64,000 bases of DNA from Gracilaria gracilis (Eukaryota > Rhodophyta > Florideophyceae > Gracilariales > Gracilariaceae): positions 434,001-498,000 of the forward strand of contig JARGSG010000005.1 in the NCBI GenBank assembly GCA_030374805.1, given 5' to 3'. Shown here piece after piece: positions 23,036 through 33,231 of this stretch. Positions within the stretch are counted from its first letter, which is position 1, and each line of letters starts with the position of its first letter. The notes under the pieces were generated by a model that was not told the origin of the DNA, did no database searches, and saw nothing but the letters and a program-made list of their open reading frames with translations. The position numbers and the translations under genes are program-made.

Positions 23036-23160
23036 TTCAATGACAGAAACGAACCCAAGCGGGGAAACAACTTCAAAAACAACAACAAACTTCTAGTTTC
23101 GAACTCTTATGAGTACTACTTCAATTAAACTTCCTTTTCAGGCCCTAGTCCACTAGACTC

Positions 23161-23181
23161 TTCTAGGTCGGGAGACCAGAA
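23161..23181 (-). promoter_or_regulatory. Candidate primer-binding site of gypsy-1
   Basis: On the element strand the 5' LTR is followed by TTC and then TGGTCTCCCGACC, which has the TGG start expected of a site complementary to a tRNA 3' end. The tRNA is not identified. Confidence 0.4.
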
Positions 23182-24168
23182 TGTAGAGCAAACCCCAAAG
23201 AGGGTACGTGTCCACCAGGGTGTCCGAGTCCTGCTCCCACAAAAGAGCGAACTCAGAAGTAGAGCCCTCTGCCCGTGCGCGTGCCGCGTGGCAGCCGGGT
23301 GTAAACCGGAGACGGTACTGGAATAACCTGCAGAGGTAAAGAAGAGCGTGGGCCTAGAGAGGAATAACCGACGACGGATCAAGAGAGAACGAGTCTAGAA
23401 GTGGAGCGAACGGTGCCATAAGACGGTGTAATGCTCCTACGGAGAACCACACGAGCGAAGCTACGGCCCGTGCCAACGGCGGGAACAGGGCCGATAGCGG
23501 AACGAGAAACACACACACGTGTGTCCAAATATAACTCTATACAGAGGCGGAAGCCAGACCTGCACCAGGAAAACGATGAACTGAACAAAGACCCGGTACC
23601 TCGGTGAACGACAACAAATACAACCTGATACTGGGGTAATTAGCAAAACAAGCCAGAAACTGGTAGTAAAAAAGTTCCTTAGGGACCCTGAGGGGTGATT
23701 GTACCGAAACCGGTCGTGATTACTCTCCTTAGAGAAGCCGTGAACCTACGTAGGCAGTAGCAACCATGGCCCAGCCTTCGGGATGAAGACCACGTACTTC
23801 AAGAAGAAGATACGACTCAGGCGAGTTTTACTTAGTGGCTCCAGGGCGAGATCGCCCGAGCATATATACTATCTACTGTATCTAGGGCTGCGCACTCCCA
23901 CGAGGGCTCTACAAGTGGACAACCCAGTGTCAGGGTGCCACAGTATCTACCCAGCGGGTGTGACGCCAAATATTTGGACAAATATGCCACAAGGCCTTAC
24001 TGTACACCTATTTCATAGGTTCTATCCCCGATTCACCTAACAAGGTACGTCCCAACAATATTTCCAATTTCACCCGAAACGGGGTTCATATTCATAGTCT
24101 GACACGTCAGGGCTCAATGGATAGAGCTCCATTATGAGAACCTTCATTGTGCCGACATCGGATTGCCA
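23182..24168 (-). repeat. Gypsy-1 5' LTR
   Basis: Direct copy of 13535-14521, 987 bp, about 18 differences. Confidence 0.9.
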
Positions 24169-25440
24169 TTGCAGCACAGAGGGGGGAGGGCTTGTTGCGT
24201 ATAGTGCATTGGTGAGTGAGGGGTTTGTGCCTGATATGTGAATGGAGGATAGTTCTGTGTTACTTGGGCAAAGTTCGCCTGCGTTTTCATGAACTTTAGA
24301 TGGTTTATATCTCTACAGTCCTGATCTGTGTGGTTGCAGAAAACACCAATGGATGTGTGGTATGTGCATAAAAGATTAGGGGGTACTCGCGGTCGATTGT
24401 AAGGATTTCCCCTACCAGAGGGACGGCGGTATGAGCCGGGTCGATTTCGGTATGCGTGGTTGCCACGATGCGGTGTCTGGTTTGCATATACGTTCAGATA
24501 AGGAGGAACTGCAGTTCCGTAGTCCCCGGTAAATTGCGTGTATCCGGTTGAAGATGATGGAGTGAGGCTTCCTGGAGTGTAAAGTGGATAGATATCTTTG
24601 AATTTCCTGATGAATTCTTTGATGGTTGATGGCTTGTTTGCTAGTATATGTGCGATAACTGGATTGTTGGCGGAGTTTCTGCGGATGCCTGTTATCATAA
24701 AGTCAACTGTTGTCTCTTCGTCGCTGATACTTGGATATTGTGCTACTATCATCTTTTTTCTTATCTTTGTATGTGCTTTGATGAACTCTTCGATATCTCT
24801 ATCTGTCTTGAAAAGGATGCTCGCGGCTTCTGTTTACAGAAATTGGTGTTCCTCTTTTGTTGAGCAGTTGATGTGCTCTATTATTCTTTGTACAAAATCA
24901 TGCGGGGTAGACCTGTCTTGTGGTACGATTAGCAATCCTAGCATACTGGATGGGACGCTGCTTAAAACTGCGGAGAGAATTTTGTTCTTCTTTGTGGAGA
25001 ATGTTTCGAGTTTCATGGGTTTTGTTGGTGCTGTTGGATTGGTTTCAAAGTGCTCTAATGCCTTTATTAGGGGAGCGTAAGTCTGTAAGGCCAGGTACCA
25101 CGGAACGTATTTGCTGCGGTCAAGCTCCGGGATTTTGTGGAGTTTTTGGTTATTTATGAGTAAGTTGGTGGTGGCTTTAAGGGAAGGGCTTGGATGTATA
25201 TTTGATATGGTTGTCGCGTCTGTGGCGTTTGTGGGAGTATTTGAGTGGATATGTTCTTGGTTTTGGGTCGTATTCTGAGGTTTATGAGTGTGTGTTGCTG
25301 TAAGAATGGCGTTTTGGTAGAGGGTGGCTATGTATGGATCACGTTAAAGCTCGCGGCCTAGCAGGCGAGTTTGTCTAGGGTTGGGGTCTGCCTTTGTGCT
25401 TTGCTTGTTAGACGACCTGGGTCATGGATGGGTCGGGAGT
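24169..25440 (-). pseudogene. Copia-1 gag
   Basis: The element-strand frames at 25016-24834 and 24752-24169 form a gag-like protein. They comprise a capsid region (MKLETFSTKKNKILSAVLSSV..., later NNPVIAHILANKPSTIKEFIRKF), a Pro/Tyr/Asn-rich linker, and the zinc motif CTYHTSIGVFCNHTDQDC, the C-x2-H...HT-x3-C knuckle typical of algal and oomycete copia elements rather than the plant CCHC form. At least one break near 24790-24834 separates the pieces, and gypsy-1 truncates the 3' end. Confidence 0.75.
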
Positions 25441-25461
25441 GTTCGGAGATCTTCAAAGCGT

Positions 25462-25474
25462 GGGGCCCATAACC
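25462..25474 (-). promoter_or_regulatory. Copia-1 primer-binding site, complementary to the initiator-tRNA anticodon arm
   Basis: Directly inside the 5' LTR the element strand reads GGTTATGGGCCCC, the complement of GGGCCCATAACC, the anticodon stem-loop (CAU) of initiator tRNA-Met. Drosophila copia primes from the same half-tRNA site. The site abuts the LTR without a gap. Confidence 0.7.
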
Positions 25475-25567
25475 TATGGAATGAAGGTTCTAGCCATTTT
25501 TTTACTTCGCTGCTCGAGCTCGGTTGTTGCCTACCTAAGTACGTGCGGGTCACTGTAATGTTTGACA
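25475..25567 (-). repeat. Copia-1 5' LTR
   Basis: Matches 11982-12073. It is followed by the target duplication CTTTC at 25568-25572. Confidence 0.85.
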
Positions 25568-25572
25568 CTTTC

Positions 25573-26098
25573 AGGACACTGAGCCCACTCTTCGAGGCCA
25601 GGAGCGAAGTTCAGAAACCAATACCGTGGTTCCGCTCTGATTTTATATACAAAATTTTGTTTATTTCTGAGTTAGTTTTCATGTTTTGCAGAAATATTTG
25701 ACATCGCCAGTGGGCCCAACCTGAAATCACAAATAGCAAATATCAATCACGCTTTCTTCTTGTTTCTGATTAAAACTGTCCACATCCGTTTGCCCAGAAA
25801 AATGAGATTTTGCGTACCGTATCCATCAGGCTCGAATTACTGACTCGAAACCAAAAAGACACTTCACTGCAATCCCAGGGTTTTGTGTTTCGCGACACGG
25901 TTTTAGAACTTGCCCACAAAGTTTTGGGAGACCCAGAACTTACGGCAGAGTGACGTACGCTTAAACTCAGACACATGGTATGAGATGACTACTTCATGAC
26001 CACTAGTGACTATCGACGCAATTGCTTGACAGGATGACGTCGCACCTCATAAAACGAGTGTTCAGATTAGCCCATGACATCAATCTTCCACTCATGCG
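25573..26098. other. Left flank of the tandem array; dispersed repeat copy 2 at 25708-25812
   Basis: Non-coding. The 25708-25812 part repeats 2318-2415. At 26098/26099 the sequence enters the first repeat unit. Confidence 0.65.
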
Positions 26099-26977
26099 AT
26101 AGACTTTGTAGAATTACGAGCTTTACGGCTTCTGGGCATCTCAACACCACAGTTAGAAGGTGCTTCCTTCACCATTCGACACAGCGTATCCTCGTACGCG
26201 GGCGTACAAGCAGTAAGAAGCTTAAAGAACATTCCCTGCTCCCTCGCATTTTCAGACGCCTCGCCTCCATCCCACACTATGATATCCGGAATCTCGTTCT
26301 GAAGATGTCCGTTGAGGCAATGTGGTGTATCCTCACAGACATCAAACAAGTGAGCAATCTCATGCGCAAGAGTCTGTGCTGCCTCATGCTGAAATCTGCA
26401 CGACCCGTCGTTCGCGAAGGGTATCCACTGGTTCACCGTGATGGCGTCTTGTTCGCAGATTGCGGAACCTGGGGCATATGAGTCGCAGTACACATCGTCA
26501 CGGAGATCACCAGTGCCCAGTCGTATGATACCCGCCGACCCGGGTTCCAGCTCCACCTCTGCGTCCTGCAGCTGCTGCCACGTGCTGGTCTCAAAGGTGC
26601 CGTCACCTACATCGCCATTATTATTATCGCAAGCCATTTCCAAGTTTGGTAAAGGCACCACTTGACTGATGCGGATACGCACTCCGAACTGCTTCTCATA
26701 CAGGTACGACACGCGGTTGAACAGCAGCCTGGGCGTCGCCTTGAGCGTTCTGAGCCCTTGTCTCCTGAACGCCCCCTTAGGGCCGTTCCATGACTTTCTT
26801 TATGACTAAACTGTGAACAGGAAATCTGCAGACAGCCAATCGTATGCGGCCACGTTGGTAAAGTTTTTCGTTTCCGTCTGCAGCCCAAATATCTCCGCAG
26901 TCATGAAAGAAACTGTTGAAGCGCTTTGAATAGCCTCAGATACTGAACACCCTTGTACATATCAAGATAGAAGCTCC

Positions 26978-28357
26978 ATGGAGAAAGGAACAAAGACTAC
27001 CGCAAGCTCCGACGCACCCGCTGAACGCCCGCAACAGGTCGAAAACCTTCAACCTTCCTGCACTCTCAATGTGAGCCAACAAGATGAAAAACATTCGTCT
27101 TCCACATCCGCTCCACTCACCCTTGACCATGCCAAGCGCTTGGTACAACAGGCTTCTCTCGACACCCAAAAGTGCAAGATTATACTCAAAGCTCTCAAAA
27201 TCATTGGAGCACAGAACGCAAAACTTGCTACGAAAAGACTGCTTATTGCCCACAAAATGGTTCAAAGGTGTCTCAGAATCGAATACATTCTTCAAATGAC
27301 GCAGTCGCACAAAGATTCACAATCAGATAGTGTACAGTGGATCTCCAAATTTCCATCTACCACAATTCGAACGAAGCGAAACCAAGATGGCTCTGAAGAA
27401 ATATTGTATCTCAAAGGAGACGTTCCAGTCATTATCAATGGAGAGTTAAATGTGGGAATGCCACCGTTGTCAATCGAAACAACGAGACACACTGAAGAAA
27501 AAGATCGAAAACCAGCCTCTGAAGCCGTAGAACTTTGTCGTTTGTTACATGTTATGGCGGATGCGCGGATGACTGCAGCAAGACAACGTCTCTCGCAGTG
27601 CATGACAAGAGCAGAACTAGACGAACAACACGAGGATCCGTGGACAACTTCAATTGCTCCGCTTTTCAATGACGACACATTTAGGCCTGAAGCAATAACA
27701 GGGTTGTGTGGCGGAGTGACATTGAGTGACATTAGCGGAATTGACCCCGCCCAAAGGCCGCATTTACGTGATGCTGGGGTGCTCAAGCGTAAGTTCGGGG
27801 AGTTCAAAAGTCATTACGGCACGTGTGTGTCTCGTTTTGAAGCTTCCGGACAGGGAGACCCAGATGCGTTTCCAACCTTTGCGGATGGAAAGTCGTATAT
27901 AATGTACGGATACTGCTTCTTACAGAAGCATCCAATCCTACAGCCATTGACAACTCGTGCGTTGAGCACCGATGCGCAGCGTGAGGAGGGCGTTGATGGT
28001 GGCGTAAGCCCGTATGGTTTTGGTGGGCGAGATGTTCATTTCTCCAGGCGAAAGAAGACGGAACCACGAGAGAAGACAGAACCGCGAGAGATACAAATCG
28101 TCGGTGCTGACAGCCTGATATCTGCTTTGAACCAAAATGAGCGAGATAGTGAGGGTAATATTTCACAGTCTGAGAGGCGGAAGCGGTCGTTCGAAGAAAT
28201 TGATGCGGTTTCACGGGCTACCAGATCCACACTGCAGGCCTTAAATGAAGCACAGCAAATGCTTGAGAAGGCAGGTACTGAGGAGGAGAGAAAAATCCTT
28301 GAAGGGATTATACAAAAGCTTCTTTCACAGCTCGCACGAGCGCAAGATGCGTTATAA
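26978..28357 (+). CDS. Harbinger-1 accessory protein (SANT/Myb-like ORF)
   Basis: Intact 459-codon frame starting about 200 bp inside the left terminal repeat. Residues ~275-325 (LKRKFGEFKSHYGTCVSRFEAS...) resemble the SANT/Myb-like segment of Harbinger second proteins, which bind terminal repeats and assist transposase nuclear import. The C-terminus is charged and probably coiled-coil, and contains a short direct duplication, EKTEPR EKTEPR. There is no signal peptide. Function is inferred mainly from position beside a Harbinger transposase. Confidence 0.6.
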   Translation: MEKGTKTTASSDAPAERPQQVENLQPSCTLNVSQQDEKHSSSTSAPLTLDHAKRLVQQASLDTQKCKIILKALKIIGAQNAKLATKRLLIAHKMVQRCLRIEYILQMTQSHKDSQSDSVQWISKFPSTTIRTKRNQDGSEEILYLKGDVPVIINGELNVGMPPLSIETTRHTEEKDRKPASEAVELCRLLHVMADARMTAARQRLSQCMTRAELDEQHEDPWTTSIAPLFNDDTFRPEAITGLCGGVTLSDISGIDPAQRPHLRDAGVLKRKFGEFKSHYGTCVSRFEASGQGDPDAFPTFADGKSYIMYGYCFLQKHPILQPLTTRALSTDAQREEGVDGGVSPYGFGGRDVHFSRRKKTEPREKTEPREIQIVGADSLISALNQNERDSEGNISQSERRKRSFEEIDAVSRATRSTLQALNEAQQMLEKAGTEEERKILEGIIQKLLSQLARAQDAL

Positions 28358-28489
28358 GTTCGTGCGAGTGGGATTAATTCATGACAAAGAACCGAACCGG
28401 TGTCATTTCATGTGGTGTTAGATGGGTTCGAAGACTATGCCCCACTTTGATTGCGTGGCCATTGGGCTGTACCTATCCCGCTCCCTGGG

Positions 28490-28730
28490 ATTGGATATAA
28501 TTCGTTTCTGTGGACAGACACTACGCTCTTGATACGCCAAGAACCAAGCCCTCATGAGTCCCAAACTGGAGGTCCAAAGTGTACAGTACTGGAGAACACA
28601 TGGAGAGCGAAATGAAATAACGGTCTGAGGTCAGGACTTGGCAAACATCTCCTGATTTGTTCAGTTTGTTCATTATTCTATTTCTTCATCTCTCCCGTCC
28701 CGCTTCTCGTTACTTCCAGTCTTGCCTGCT
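28490..28730 (+). repeat. Diverged direct repeat inside Harbinger-1, copy 1
   Basis: Related to about 30740-30960 in the same orientation. Shared runs include TGTTCATT, TTCTATTTCTTCA and a CTTCCAG end. The two copies flank the cargo-like region. Confidence 0.6.
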
Positions 28731-28780
28731 ATCGACATCCAAGACGAAAACCCCTGCACCCCGATAATACTTAAAGGCAA

Positions 28781-29901
28781 TTACTGATGCGGCTTCCGCC
28801 ACACCTCCGATCCCTTGATTAGTTCCGCTATGCACGCAGCTGCGAGTGGCAATGCCGCACCGACTTCTATGCTTCCAAACACCCCAATACCGATGATGAC
28901 TGTGTCGTGCTTCTTCATGGCAAATATTCTGCGTGACAGACGATTTTGATTCGAAACTTTGCGAAGGGGTGCATTATCTCCACTATCATTGAGCTTTATG
29001 TCAACGCCGGGCAGTACAAAGTCATCTTGCATGTCCTGACTTGCACTTGGATCGGTTGTAGTACTGTCTCCACGTCAAGGAATACCATCTTCATGGACAC
29101 CATCTGAACTGTTGTTTGGATTTTTCTGTATCTGAAGCTCAACCATATTCCGATAGAACCTCCTTCGACATCCTAAGAGCTTCATGCGTTCCGGACTCCG
29201 TTGGGCGAGAAATCGGTTCCCATGAGTCTTGCATATGTGTGACTAGTGAGGGTGTTCCAACCAGCATCCATAGAGAACAGCGAGTCGATAAAGTTTGAGA
29301 AAGCGGTAGCGGAAGGGAGTTGGTTTCCTTCTTGCCCATCGCGAAGCGTTCCGTTCACCCAAATGCCATGGAGATGCCTGCTGTTAAGCAGAGATTTGGG
29401 GAAGCTACATGCTCTGACCTGTCCCCTACCATCTCGCGCAGTTTCATCAAACAAGCAGAATTGTTGATACTGGGGGCTGTCCAAGATGAAATCTTCCGCA
29501 TTCTTCAAGACAGCAAGGTTTTGACGAGAAAAGACGCTACGGGCTTGTCGTTTCTGTTCGTCCGTCACAGGCAGACTCCCATCTGAAAGTCTGCCTCGAA
29601 GCTGCAAGTTAACGGCTTGCTGTACTTTGAAGACTTTGCGCTAGACAGTAACGGACTTGGGATCAAACTCGAACTGCTGAATTGCCGCTTTTCTTGCGTC
29701 ATGTAGACGCGTTCGTATGTCGCCTCGTACATAAAAGTCGACGGTGGCAGGGTCGTCCAGCGTGAAGTCTCCCAAAAGCACAATTATGACAATGGATAGC
29801 ACTGGTATGGGGTAAGACGCAGCGCAGGTTCTCTTGGTGTGGTTCACTGCTAACTTTGCCCAGAAGTTGGGGTGCACGCTTGGAGCGTTCCTGCGATGCA
29901 T
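28781..29901 (-). pseudogene. Cargo-like fragment, possibly N-terminal part of an RND/sterol-sensing-type permease
   Basis: The minus frames at 29901-29641 and 29607-29182 are in the same phase with one TAG between them (29641-29643); a further piece lies at 29032-28781 in another phase. The first part has a membrane segment (IPVLSIVIIVLLGDF) just before LDDPATVDFYVRGDIRTR. A Cys-bearing soluble region follows (SPQYQQFCLFD), and later another hydrophobic stretch (HDTVIIGIGVFGSIEVG). That is the order in the first half of Patched/Dispatched-like permeases: TM1, large outer loop, next TM. The resemblance is weak. It is not a normal Harbinger gene, so it may be a captured host fragment. Confidence 0.35.
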
Positions 29902-31461
29902 TCGTGATGGGCTCGGTGTGTGAGGAGCAAAGGAAGCACTACGAAGGCCTCAAAGCTGTATCACTGCTGAAGAGTAGTTCGCAGCTGTTGAAGTGCTGTT
30001 GCATGCCGTGATCTTCGACGACTGTCGCAAGCATGACATGTTGTTCGGTACCCTTGTAAACGGATATTCAGAAGCAAGTCCAGTGGCGAATGAACCTGAG
30101 TGATGGCCCAACTGCGGGAGGAGAGATGTACTGAAGAAGTCATTGGGGTAGTGCACGAAGCAGAAAGCGAGGAGTGGACCAAGTTCTAAGCATGGGACGT
30201 GAAGAAGTAGTTTTGGCTGTCCGTCAATGAGTGCGGTGTTGAAGGGGCGCCAACTACGAGTAGGATCGTAAGAGATGTGCAGCGCTACAATCCAGCTGCC
30301 GGCTCAAAGCTGGTCACCAAAACCGTGCGCAGCTTGCTTCCTTCGTGGGCTTCGCCCGTCTCACCACGGCGCCAAATCGCGTTCCCGCACCTTTTAAATC
30401 GGATTCTGTGCTATTTAGCGCACTTTGGTCTTAACTTGGTTCCCAAAATGCCGCCTGGTCCGTGGTTTCTTGTCTATCGTATGTTGAACAAGCCAATCAC
30501 CATCACACCCGGCCTTCTTGACGCAATGCTTTGACATTCGAGAACGCAACTGATCCAATCGACCCTTTTTCCCTCCCGTTTCTGCAAACCTGCCATGCTC
30601 TAAGCATCTTAAACCCAAAGGAATAGTCCTCTACGCCTGGCTTCCTTGACCGAAATGGTCAACAACACTCTTGATCTCACAAAGACGCGAGTCTCAAGTG
30701 TGCTGTATCTGTCCCCTTCGCCAGGAATGAATCAGGGTCGTTTCTCTGAACGAATACAACTCTCTTGGCCCGCCAAGAACCCCAAGCCCGTACGATTCTC
30801 AAACTATCGGCCTTGGGTCTACCGGTGCTGGAAAAAAATCGAGGGCGCAATGCAAGAATGGTCTGAGGCCAATCCTTCGTTAATATCTCTCAGTATGTTC
30901 ATTGTTCTATTTCTTCAGCTCCTGCGCCCCGTTTCTCGGCCCTTCCAGCCTAGGTCTGTAACGCGTACCTCGAATAAAACTCGTTCTGATCCAAACGGGA
31001 CATTAAGAACACACATGTATCCCCAAACCTGGAGTGTTTTCTTAGAACATTCAGGAACCCGCTAGAGGAACTCACGAACGCGTATTCGAGCCCCATCGTT
31101 TTTCTATCAGCCCATCCAGTTTTTGTCCTTCCGCTCCATACTCTTCGTTGTCGCCAATTCCCTTTAAACGATGATTATGAACAATACTGCACACTCGATG
31201 TTGCACTTCATGAAATACAGCACCCTTTCAAGCACGTTCTAAAGCTCTACGGCAACATATCTACTTCTGCCTGACAAAAGTGTTCGTTCCTTGAGAGCTG
31301 TCAAGTACTTCAAATGTGCATAAATCATACCGTCCAAATCGTCTGCTTCTGACATTTAACGTTTTAATACTGACCAGGAGCCCTCAAGTACTTCTACCGG
31401 GCAATAATGATGCAAGATGTGTACCAAATGTGTCATTTTCAGGCGACAGTGTCCGTGAAAG
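29902..31461. other. Harbinger-1 interior without a clear gene; internal repeat copy 2 at 30740-30960
   Basis: The plus frame 30646-31065 overlaps the repeat copy and has no recognisable domain. 31100-31350 is AT-richer and empty. Confidence 0.5.
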
Positions 31462-32769
31462 CTAAGCCGTTCTGCGTCTGACGAATCCCATTCTCTCAAG
31501 TTGTTCTGCAAGAGAATCTTGCAATTCAGAGCTTTCTCTAGAGCGATTTTGCCCTCGCATGTTGTCTCTTTCCGTATGTAGTCCATCCTGGAAATGCACG
31601 AAAAGACTGCCACTTACGTGATTACCTTCATGATGAGGAACGTATTCATATCCATCTCTGTCAGAGTTATCAGGGAGAAAGTTATGTAACTTACACGCTA
31701 CGATAACGATTAAAGTGACTTTCCACAACGGATATCTAATGGCAGACCAGAAGATTCCGAACCGGCATATTAGAATTCCAAACGCTTGCTCTACACAAGC
31801 ACGCGTAATTGAGTGATACGCGTTAAATGTGTCCTGCCGTTTTGTCAATGTTTGACCAGAGTACGGCGTGAGGACCTTGCACTTATTAGAATAAGCGTCA
31901 TCAGCAACAACCGCAGCCCACGCTGGTAATTTGTCTCCATGCAACAAATCATAAAGCTTTGTATTTGAAAACGCCGTTGCATCATGTGTGCCACCGGAGT
32001 GACGGGCCGAGACCAAGCAGAATTTGTAGTCGGCTTGCAGAGCAGCTTGTACACAGATTGCGAAGAACTTCTTACGATTATAATACTTCATTGGGTCAGG
32101 AGCATCCTTCAATGAAGGGCATCTAATCTCAATTGCAAGTCCATCCAGCGTCGCAACCACACCCTCAAGCGGACTTTTTCTTAACGACGAAAATAATTCA
32201 GCTTGCTGAACACAATCCTCTTCAGTCTTCGGAAATTTGATTTAAGGAAGCACACATTCGAGGCATAGTAGAGTCTCTGTGAATATATTATAAACTGTTG
32301 ATAAGGCAATTCCATATGGCCAAAACAGATCAAGGTAACTGGCACCAGCCAGTAGACGCAGTGTGACAAATAACATAACAGATGTCGAAAGCGAAGCGGC
32401 AATGTTCGAATGATTGTTCTGCCGTCTGGTCAATAGAGAAGAAACAGTACTGCGAAGAATCCGAAACTGAGGTTTTGAAACTCGGTACATACGCTTGAAA
32501 TGATTGTCGGTTAACGAGGCAATATGCGCATTGGAATCAAAAGAAAGGCGTGGTAGCACACATCTGAGAGGTTGTGTTTGTACATAGTCCCAGTCAAAAA
32601 GCACTGCTGCACAGACCATTTGTGTTGTAAACTTTGCGAGGACTGCTTTGCGTTTTTTTCCTTTCTTTTCATAGTTTTTAACTCTTCTGGAGAGTTGTCG
32701 AAGCAGGCGTATAGTTTTAGGAGAGAGTATCATGTGCGCCAGGTTGAGCCTTGCATGAATGGTCTCCAC
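31462..32769 (-). pseudogene. Harbinger-1 transposase (DDE_Tnp_4), one in-frame stop
   Basis: A single minus frame runs from 32769 to 31462 apart from one TAA at 32242-32244. The N-terminal part holds helices resembling the HTH region (NHFKRMYRVSKPQFRILRSTV...). The nuclease keeps its three acidic residues: Asp in VATLDGLAIEI, Asp in VVADDAYSNK and Glu in RACVEQAFGILICRFGIF. Everything but the stop looks intact, so inactivation may be recent. Confidence 0.85.
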
Positions 32770-33231
32770 TGCTTCATCGATGTTCTTTTACAGCTGTTGG
32801 TCTCTGCATTTCCTGGAACAAAATCGTGCAAGCAACCAGTAAATGAATTGATTAAGAATTAACCATTAACAGAAAAACAAAGTCATGGAACGGCCTTTAT
32901 TTTCGTTGCAAAAATCGATCCACGACTTGTCCAGAACGACGGTGAAGGAGAATTTCTTGTAGTACTCATCATCTAGCCCGTTGCAGCCGTCGACCGATCC
33001 CAGGATGGGCTCCCATATGAGCGGGAATGGTTGCTTCGAGTCGTCGGATGCTTCAATGTCGTAGTTCTAGTCGGGAAATCGCTCCTTTTGCAAGGCCTGA
33101 TTTTCCTGCGCGCAGCTATAGTCATTTATCAACTCTTTGTACTGTCCATGTGCGATGTGCATGGGGCCAAACACGCACACGAACAGAAGACAAACCTACC
33201 GTGCGTTCATTTTGCTGATGTGCAGCTCCAT

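Larger units (their letters stand above)
13535..24168 (-). mobile_element. Gypsy-1: chromodomain-containing Ty3/gypsy retrotransposon
   Basis: Two direct LTRs of 987 bp (13535-14521 and 23182-24168) flank an 8.66-kb interior that reads on the minus strand as gag, protease, RT, RNase H, integrase and chromodomain, the order of chromoviruses. I count about 18 differences between the LTRs (about 1.8%), so the insertion is fairly recent, yet the coding region has several stops and frameshifts. No 5-bp target duplication is evident: the left flank ends GATTG and the right flank starts TTGCA. Confidence 0.92.
11982..25567 (-). mobile_element. Copia-1: Ty1/copia LTR retrotransposon split by a nested gypsy element
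   Basis: Short LTRs (11982-12073 and 25475-25567) are flanked by the same 5-bp target duplication CTTTC (11977-11981 and 25568-25572), so both outer ends belong to one insertion. On the minus strand gag (25440-24169) and RT/RNase H (13534-12103) remain, and gypsy-1 (13535-24168) sits between them. Protease and integrase are missing: only about 2.9 kb of copia sequence survives, whereas a complete element would be about 5 kb. The frames are interrupted, so it is dead. Confidence 0.85.
26780..32896. mobile_element. Harbinger-1 (PIF/Harbinger DNA transposon)
   Basis: Terminal inverted repeats GGGCCGTTCCATGACTTT (left) and its inverse with one terminal mismatch (right, ...GGAACGGCCT) are flanked by TTA at 26777-26779 and 32897-32899, the 3-bp duplication typical of the superfamily. 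The empty site is seen in units 2 and 3 (CCCCCTTATT...). It is 6,117 bp and encodes a DDE transposase (minus), a 459-residue accessory protein (plus) and a central cargo-like region. One in-frame stop in the transposase makes this copy probably non-autonomous. Confidence 0.92.
26092..33231 (-). pseudogene. Secreted zinc-metalloprotease-like protein, copy 1, split by Harbinger-1
   Basis: N-terminal part 33231-32897, C-terminal part 26779-26092; the TTA target duplication at the break shows one gene split by the transposon. The protein has a signal peptide and then a domain with metzincin-like layout, ending in HEIAH (26350-26364) followed by LFDVCED. This fits a zinc site HExxHxxDxxE, in which Glu stands where metzincins have the third His. 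It also carries TAG codons at 33196-33198 (just after the start of the signal peptide) and 33067-33069. Only this copy keeps a natural-looking 3' end (KSIA, then TGA). Dead copy; the family call is by motif only. Confidence 0.6.
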
